Positions 13,304 through 15,846 of a DNA stretch of 15,846 nucleotides are shown here, in pieces (position 1 is the stretch's first letter; the number at the start of each line of letters is the position of its first letter). The stretch is from assembly GCA_035252155.1 (NCBI GenBank), contig DATFDL010000562.1:1-15846 (forward strand). Reading direction: 5' to 3'. Below the pieces are notes generated by a model. That model was not told the DNA's origin. It did no database searches and worked only from the letters and a program-made list of their open reading frames with translations. The position numbers and the translations under genes were made by a program. Origin of the DNA: JAICLL01 sp035252155. GTDB taxonomy: Bacteria; Planctomycetota; Planctomycetia; Pirellulales; JAICIG01.

Positions 13304-13747
13304 TCACGGTCCTCGCTCTTGTTTAACGCGGAGCGCGAATTTTTCGAAGCCGCGTTGCTGGCACTGCTTGATCAGCTCTTGCACCAGGCCGGTGCGGGTG
13401 CGAGCGTCGGCGCGGATGATCACCGCGGCGTCGCTCACGCTCTTGCCTTGCCGCTCGATCACGTTCCGCTCGGTCTGCAGACGCGAACCCATCTGGTCGA
13501 CCGGCACTTCGTCGCCGCCGAAGAGCACTTTGCCCTCTTCGCTGAGCTGCAGCGTCAGCGGCGACTCGAGCGGCGCGTCGGGCGGCTTGGCCAGCTCGCT
13601 CGAAGGCAGCTTGATCCGCTGGTCTTGATCGCCATCGGCAAAGTTGATCAGCACCATGAAGAAGGCGATCAACTGGAACGTCATGTCGATCATCGGCGTC
13701 ATGTCGGCCTCGGCCGACACGGCATATTCTTTGCGTTTGGCGGGCAT
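13304..13747 (-). CDS. ExbD/TolR-family proton-channel partner, first copy
   Basis: A 147-residue ExbD/TolR-type protein. SAEADMTPMIDMTFQLIAFF (residues 11-30) contains the conserved membrane Asp (D21) and the membrane helix. The periplasmic domain shows PLTLQLSEEGKVLFGGDEVP and then AAVIIRADARTRTGLVQELI, close to the family pattern V-I-AD---YG-V--V. It starts 15 bp after the exbB stop and precedes the second exbD by 7 bp. The product would sit inside the ExbB pentamer and couple proton flow to movement of a periplasmic partner. No TonB or TolA gene is in the window. Confidence 0.92.
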   Translation of the reverse strand: MPAKRKEYAVSAEADMTPMIDMTFQLIAFFMVLINFADGDQDQRIKLPSSELAKPPDAPLESPLTLQLSEEGKVLFGGDEVPVDQMGSRLQTERNVIERQGKSVSDAAVIIRADARTRTGLVQELIKQCQQRGFEKFALRVKQERGP

Positions 13748-13762
13748 GTGAAGGAAACCTGC

Positions 13763-14584
13763 TTACCCCTTTTTGCCCATTGTCGAGAAGCGGCTCATCA
13801 ATCCCTCGCTGACGATGCCCACCTCCAGAGTGAGCCGGGCCATCTGGTTGCGCATGATGCCAAAGATGGCAATCGCGGGGATGGCCAGCCACAGGCCCAC
13901 CAGCGTGGTGATCAAGGCGGTCGAAATACCACCGGCCAGTTCCGAGGGCTTCGGCTGAGTGGGCGTGTTGGCGATCACCTGGAACGACGTCACCATGCCG
14001 TCGACCGTGCCCAGCAGGCCGACCATCGGGCTGATCGTGCCGATCAAGGCGATGTAGCCGAGGCGATGTTCCAGCTTCATGGTCTCTTCTTCGCCGACCT
14101 CTTGCATGGCCTCGATGGCCTGCGGATAGCCCTGCGAGAGCTTGCCCAGGCCGGCCGAGAGCACGTGGCCCAGGAACGAGTCGTCGCTCTTGGCCAGGTC
14201 GTAGGCCTCTTGATATCGCTTTTCGTTCAGATGGGCCTCAAAGGCCTCGATCAGCTCGGGCGGCACAATCGACGAGCGCCGCAGCGTGAGCACGTTCATG
14301 ACGATGAGGGCCACGAACACGAACGATAGCACGAGAAACGCGATCGTGTATTTCCAGCCCAGCGAGCGGAAGAAAAACTGCAGTTGGCTTTCGGTAGGCT
14401 TGGTCGAGTCGGCGGCGTCGCCGGCCGGGGCGGCCTCTTTGGCGTCGCCGTCTTCGTCTTGGGCCTGGGCGACCGAGGCACCCGAGAACGTTAGCACTCC
14501 GAAGTCGAACAGCGCCAACAGCGCTACTCCGCACACGGCCACGGCCGTCCAGCCGCGGCAGGCCCGAAAAATCGCAGAACGCAT
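13763..14584 (-). CDS. exbB: MotA/TolQ/ExbB-family proton channel with signal peptide
   Basis: A 273-residue ExbB/TolQ-type protein. Residues 1-42 look like a signal peptide or extra membrane helix ending VAQAQDED, followed by an acidic Ala-rich linker. The first core helix is at about 79-99. The helix pair that lines the channel is visible: IALIGTISPMVGLLGTVDGM (179-198), and STALITTLVGLWLAIPAIAI (221-240) with its conserved Thr. A cytoplasmic helical region (PPELIEAFEAHLNEKRYQEA) is also typical. The start at 14584 has GGAGG five bases upstream; an in-frame ATG at 14644 would put 20 polar residues before the signal peptide and is rejected. The N-terminal leader plus linker is common in ExbB proteins outside the proteobacterial type. 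It heads exbB-exbD-exbD. Confidence 0.92.
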   Translation of the reverse strand: MRSAIFRACRGWTAVAVCGVALLALFDFGVLTFSGASVAQAQDEDGDAKEAAPAGDAADSTKPTESQLQFFFRSLGWKYTIAFLVLSFVFVALIVMNVLTLRRSSIVPPELIEAFEAHLNEKRYQEAYDLAKSDDSFLGHVLSAGLGKLSQGYPQAIEAMQEVGEEETMKLEHRLGYIALIGTISPMVGLLGTVDGMVTSFQVIANTPTQPKPSELAGGISTALITTLVGLWLAIPAIAIFGIMRNQMARLTLEVGIVSEGLMSRFSTMGKKG

Positions 14585-14655
14585 GGTCGCCTCCGAAAAG
14601 AGATGTCTCTGTGCCAGTTTAATTTCTTCGCGCGGCATCGCCAAGGCCGCCGATG

Positions 14656-14713
14656 GGAGGATGGCCTTCCAGGCCGTCGCCTTTTTCTGGACGGCCTAGG
14701 AAGGCCATCCTCC
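14656..14713. repeat. Long hairpin element between the TPR gene and exbB
   Basis: The left arm (14656-14678), GGAGGATGGCCTTCC plus AGGCCGTC, pairs with the right arm (14690-14713), GACGGCC-TA-GGAAGGCC plus ATCCTCC. All 23 bases pair with a single extra base in the right arm. The loop is GCCTTTTTCTG. The T-run is in the loop, not after the stem, so this is not a standard intrinsic terminator. It starts 8 bp beyond the TPR stop codon (14722-14724, - strand) and may still reduce read-through or protect the 3' end of that transcript. It is unrelated in sequence to the element at 481 and 3985 and looks like another REP-like family. Confidence 0.75.
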
Positions 14714-14721
14714 GGTCTCGT

Positions 14722-15780
14722 TTACAACTTCGCCCAGGGGCTGTTCGGGTATCGTTCCTTCAGCAATTGGGCCGCCTGCGTGGCGCGGTCGAGCTTGCCG
14801 AGCTGCTGATGCAACGTCGCCAGGTTCCAGAGCGCTTCGGCGTGGGCCTGCGGATCGGTAAAGTACAACTGGTCGACGTGCAAATACGCCAATAGCGCGG
14901 GGATCGCCTGGTCGAGCTTGCGCAGGCAATTTCCCTTGACCACGTAGGCCCGGGCGTGCAGATCGATTTCCTTTTCGGGGTTTTGCAGTTTGCCGATGAC
15001 CTCATCGGCCATCTTGAGACCCTCTTCGGGCTTACCGGTCTCGCCCAGGCAGGCCGCCTTGCCCAGCATGGCCGCCAGCTTTTGCGTTTCGCCGGCGGGA
15101 TCGCTCGATTTTTCGGCCAGCCCCAACGCGGTCTCGAACTCCTTGAGCGCTTCGGGAAACTTTTTCTCGGCCAAACGGGCCCGGCCCACGTCGATGCCCG
15201 AGCGGATCTTGTAGCTCGGCAGCGTCGAATCGGCCAGCGTTTTATAAAACCGCACGGCGACTTCGTACTTGCCCAGGGCCGAGGCCAGGTCGCCCGCCAA
15301 TTCGTTGGCCGCGTAGTAGTGGTAGCTGTTGCCGTTCTTGCTGATAAAAGCCACCAGGTCGCTGCCGGATTTCTCCAGATCGCCGCTGCCGCCCAACGCC
15401 AGTTGGGCGTTGCAATACGCCTTCAGCCAGAGGATGTCTTGCTTCACCTCGGGCTTCGTGATCGAATCGAGTTCGATCTTGTCGAGGTCTTTCAGAGCAT
15501 TCTCATATGCGCCGGCGAAAACCTTGTTGCGATGCAGGTTCAACTGCGGCGGCTCTCCGGTCAGATGGATCGACTGAATGTCGTAAGTCGGAATCGAATC
15601 TTCCTTGCCGCTTTTTTCGAACTTCACCTCGTCTTTGCCGAGCGAGACGATCGTGCCGCGGATTACCTCGCCGCTGGTCTTTCTGATCTGGTCTTCGGCG
15701 AGACTCACCCCGGCCACGAAAAACAGCAGGGCCAGTGCCGGCAAAATTCGGACGCTTGTTGTGCTCATGTTCTTCATCAT
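14722..15780 (-). CDS. Secreted tetratricopeptide-repeat protein, upstream partner of exbB-exbD-exbD
   Basis: A protein of about 352 residues. It has a signal peptide (VRILPALALLFFVAGVSLAE) and then a small beta-rich stretch, RKTSGEVIRGTIVSLGKDEV to SIHLTGEPP, like the short modules that planctomycete exported proteins often carry. Helical TPR repeats fill the rest, for example FAGAYENALKDLDKIELDSI, the ALGKYEVAVRFYKTL pair, KKFPEALKEFETALGLAEKS, the TGKPEEGLKMADEVI pair and KLDRATQAAQLLKERYPNSP at the end. The TPR array probably binds a protein partner in the periplasm, perhaps the ExbD periplasmic domains; this is inferred from position only. ATG codons at 15780, 15777 and 15768 and a GTG at 15789 are possible starts; all keep the signal peptide. 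It ends 137 bp before the exbB start. Confidence 0.82.
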   Translation of the reverse strand: MMKNMSTTSVRILPALALLFFVAGVSLAEDQIRKTSGEVIRGTIVSLGKDEVKFEKSGKEDSIPTYDIQSIHLTGEPPQLNLHRNKVFAGAYENALKDLDKIELDSITKPEVKQDILWLKAYCNAQLALGGSGDLEKSGSDLVAFISKNGNSYHYYAANELAGDLASALGKYEVAVRFYKTLADSTLPSYKIRSGIDVGRARLAEKKFPEALKEFETALGLAEKSSDPAGETQKLAAMLGKAACLGETGKPEEGLKMADEVIGKLQNPEKEIDLHARAYVVKGNCLRKLDQAIPALLAYLHVDQLYFTDPQAHAEALWNLATLHQQLGKLDRATQAAQLLKERYPNSPWAKL

Positions 15781-15816
15781 GTTTATCACTCGTATCAGCC
15801 CTATTGCTTCTCCGGT

Positions 15817-15846
15817 CTGTAGGGAACGCCCTCTGTGGCGTTCCGC
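15817..15846. repeat. Palindromic element at the right edge
   Basis: GGAACGCC (15823-15830), loop CTCTGT, and GGCGTTCC (15837-15844) form a perfect 8-bp stem, flanked by CTGTAG on the left and GC on the right. It lies upstream of the TPR gene and may continue past the window. It is distinct from the other palindromes here. I recall similar GGAACGCC hairpins scattered between planctomycete genes, but could not check this. Confidence 0.55.

Noticed and set aside
13226..14329. 367-codon open frame on the + strand opposite exbB and exbD
   Set aside because: Composition is His/Arg/Gln-rich without domains, and the opposite strand holds clear ExbB and ExbD sequences.
14656..14713. Intrinsic terminator
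   Set aside because: The T-run is in the loop and none follows the stem on either strand, so it is listed as a repeat element instead.

Overview
The window is GC-rich bacterial DNA that looks like a planctomycete, most likely from the Pirellulales side. The reasons are a TIGR03123-type 'H4MPT-linked C1 transfer' protein in a bacterium that also has complex I, a TPR–ExbB–ExbD–ExbD cluster, an EboC-type UbiA protein beside xylose-isomerase-like TIM barrels, and several families of GC-rich palindromic repeats between genes. The lineage is inferred from gene content; no rRNA marker is present. I recognise no tRNA, rRNA, CRISPR array, transposase or integrase.

Layout. 1-573 (+) is the 3' part of a JmjC/cupin-like oxygenase gene that breaks off exactly where a palindromic repeat begins. 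612-1631 and 1659-2918 (-) are an MfnF-like ASKHA protein and a multi-pass membrane protein with a charged tail, probably co-transcribed. 3200-3913 (+) is a secreted protein with a helical-repeat segment and a C-terminal LecA (PA-IL)-like domain, behind a good sigma70-type promoter. A second copy of the palindromic repeat (3985-4065) lies between this gene and the next, convergent one. 4085-8905 (-) reads, in transcription order: TIM-barrel sugar isomerase-like gene, composite inverted-repeat element, EboC-like prenyltransferase, hicB-hicA toxin-antitoxin pair, a second related TIM-barrel gene, and a CPBP membrane protease. The gene ends touch or overlap, so this looks like a metabolic operon interrupted by a toxin-antitoxin module and a repeat element.

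8906-9033 is a divergent promoter region. On the + strand follow a LacA/Maa-type acetyltransferase (9034-9588) and then nuoA-nuoC-nuoD (9668-12072), complex I genes with no nuoB between A and C and nothing from complex I after nuoD. NuoA carries a long extra loop between its second and third membrane helices. Converging on nuoD is a two-gene unit on the - strand (12077-12723): a nucleotidyltransferase-like protein (DUF6932 type) and a 67-residue helical protein, overlapping by 4 bp.

12808-15780 (-) is an energy-transduction cluster: a secreted TPR protein, ExbB with a signal peptide, and two different ExbD proteins. It probably forms a TonB/Tol-like proton-driven complex in the cell envelope. 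Palindromic elements lie between the TPR gene and exbB and at the right edge.

The most interesting points are the repeat-truncated oxygenase, the EboC/TIM-barrel operon with hicBA inside it, the nucleotidyltransferase plus small-protein pair, the enlarged NuoA with missing nuoB, and the number of distinct palindromic element families in under 16 kb.
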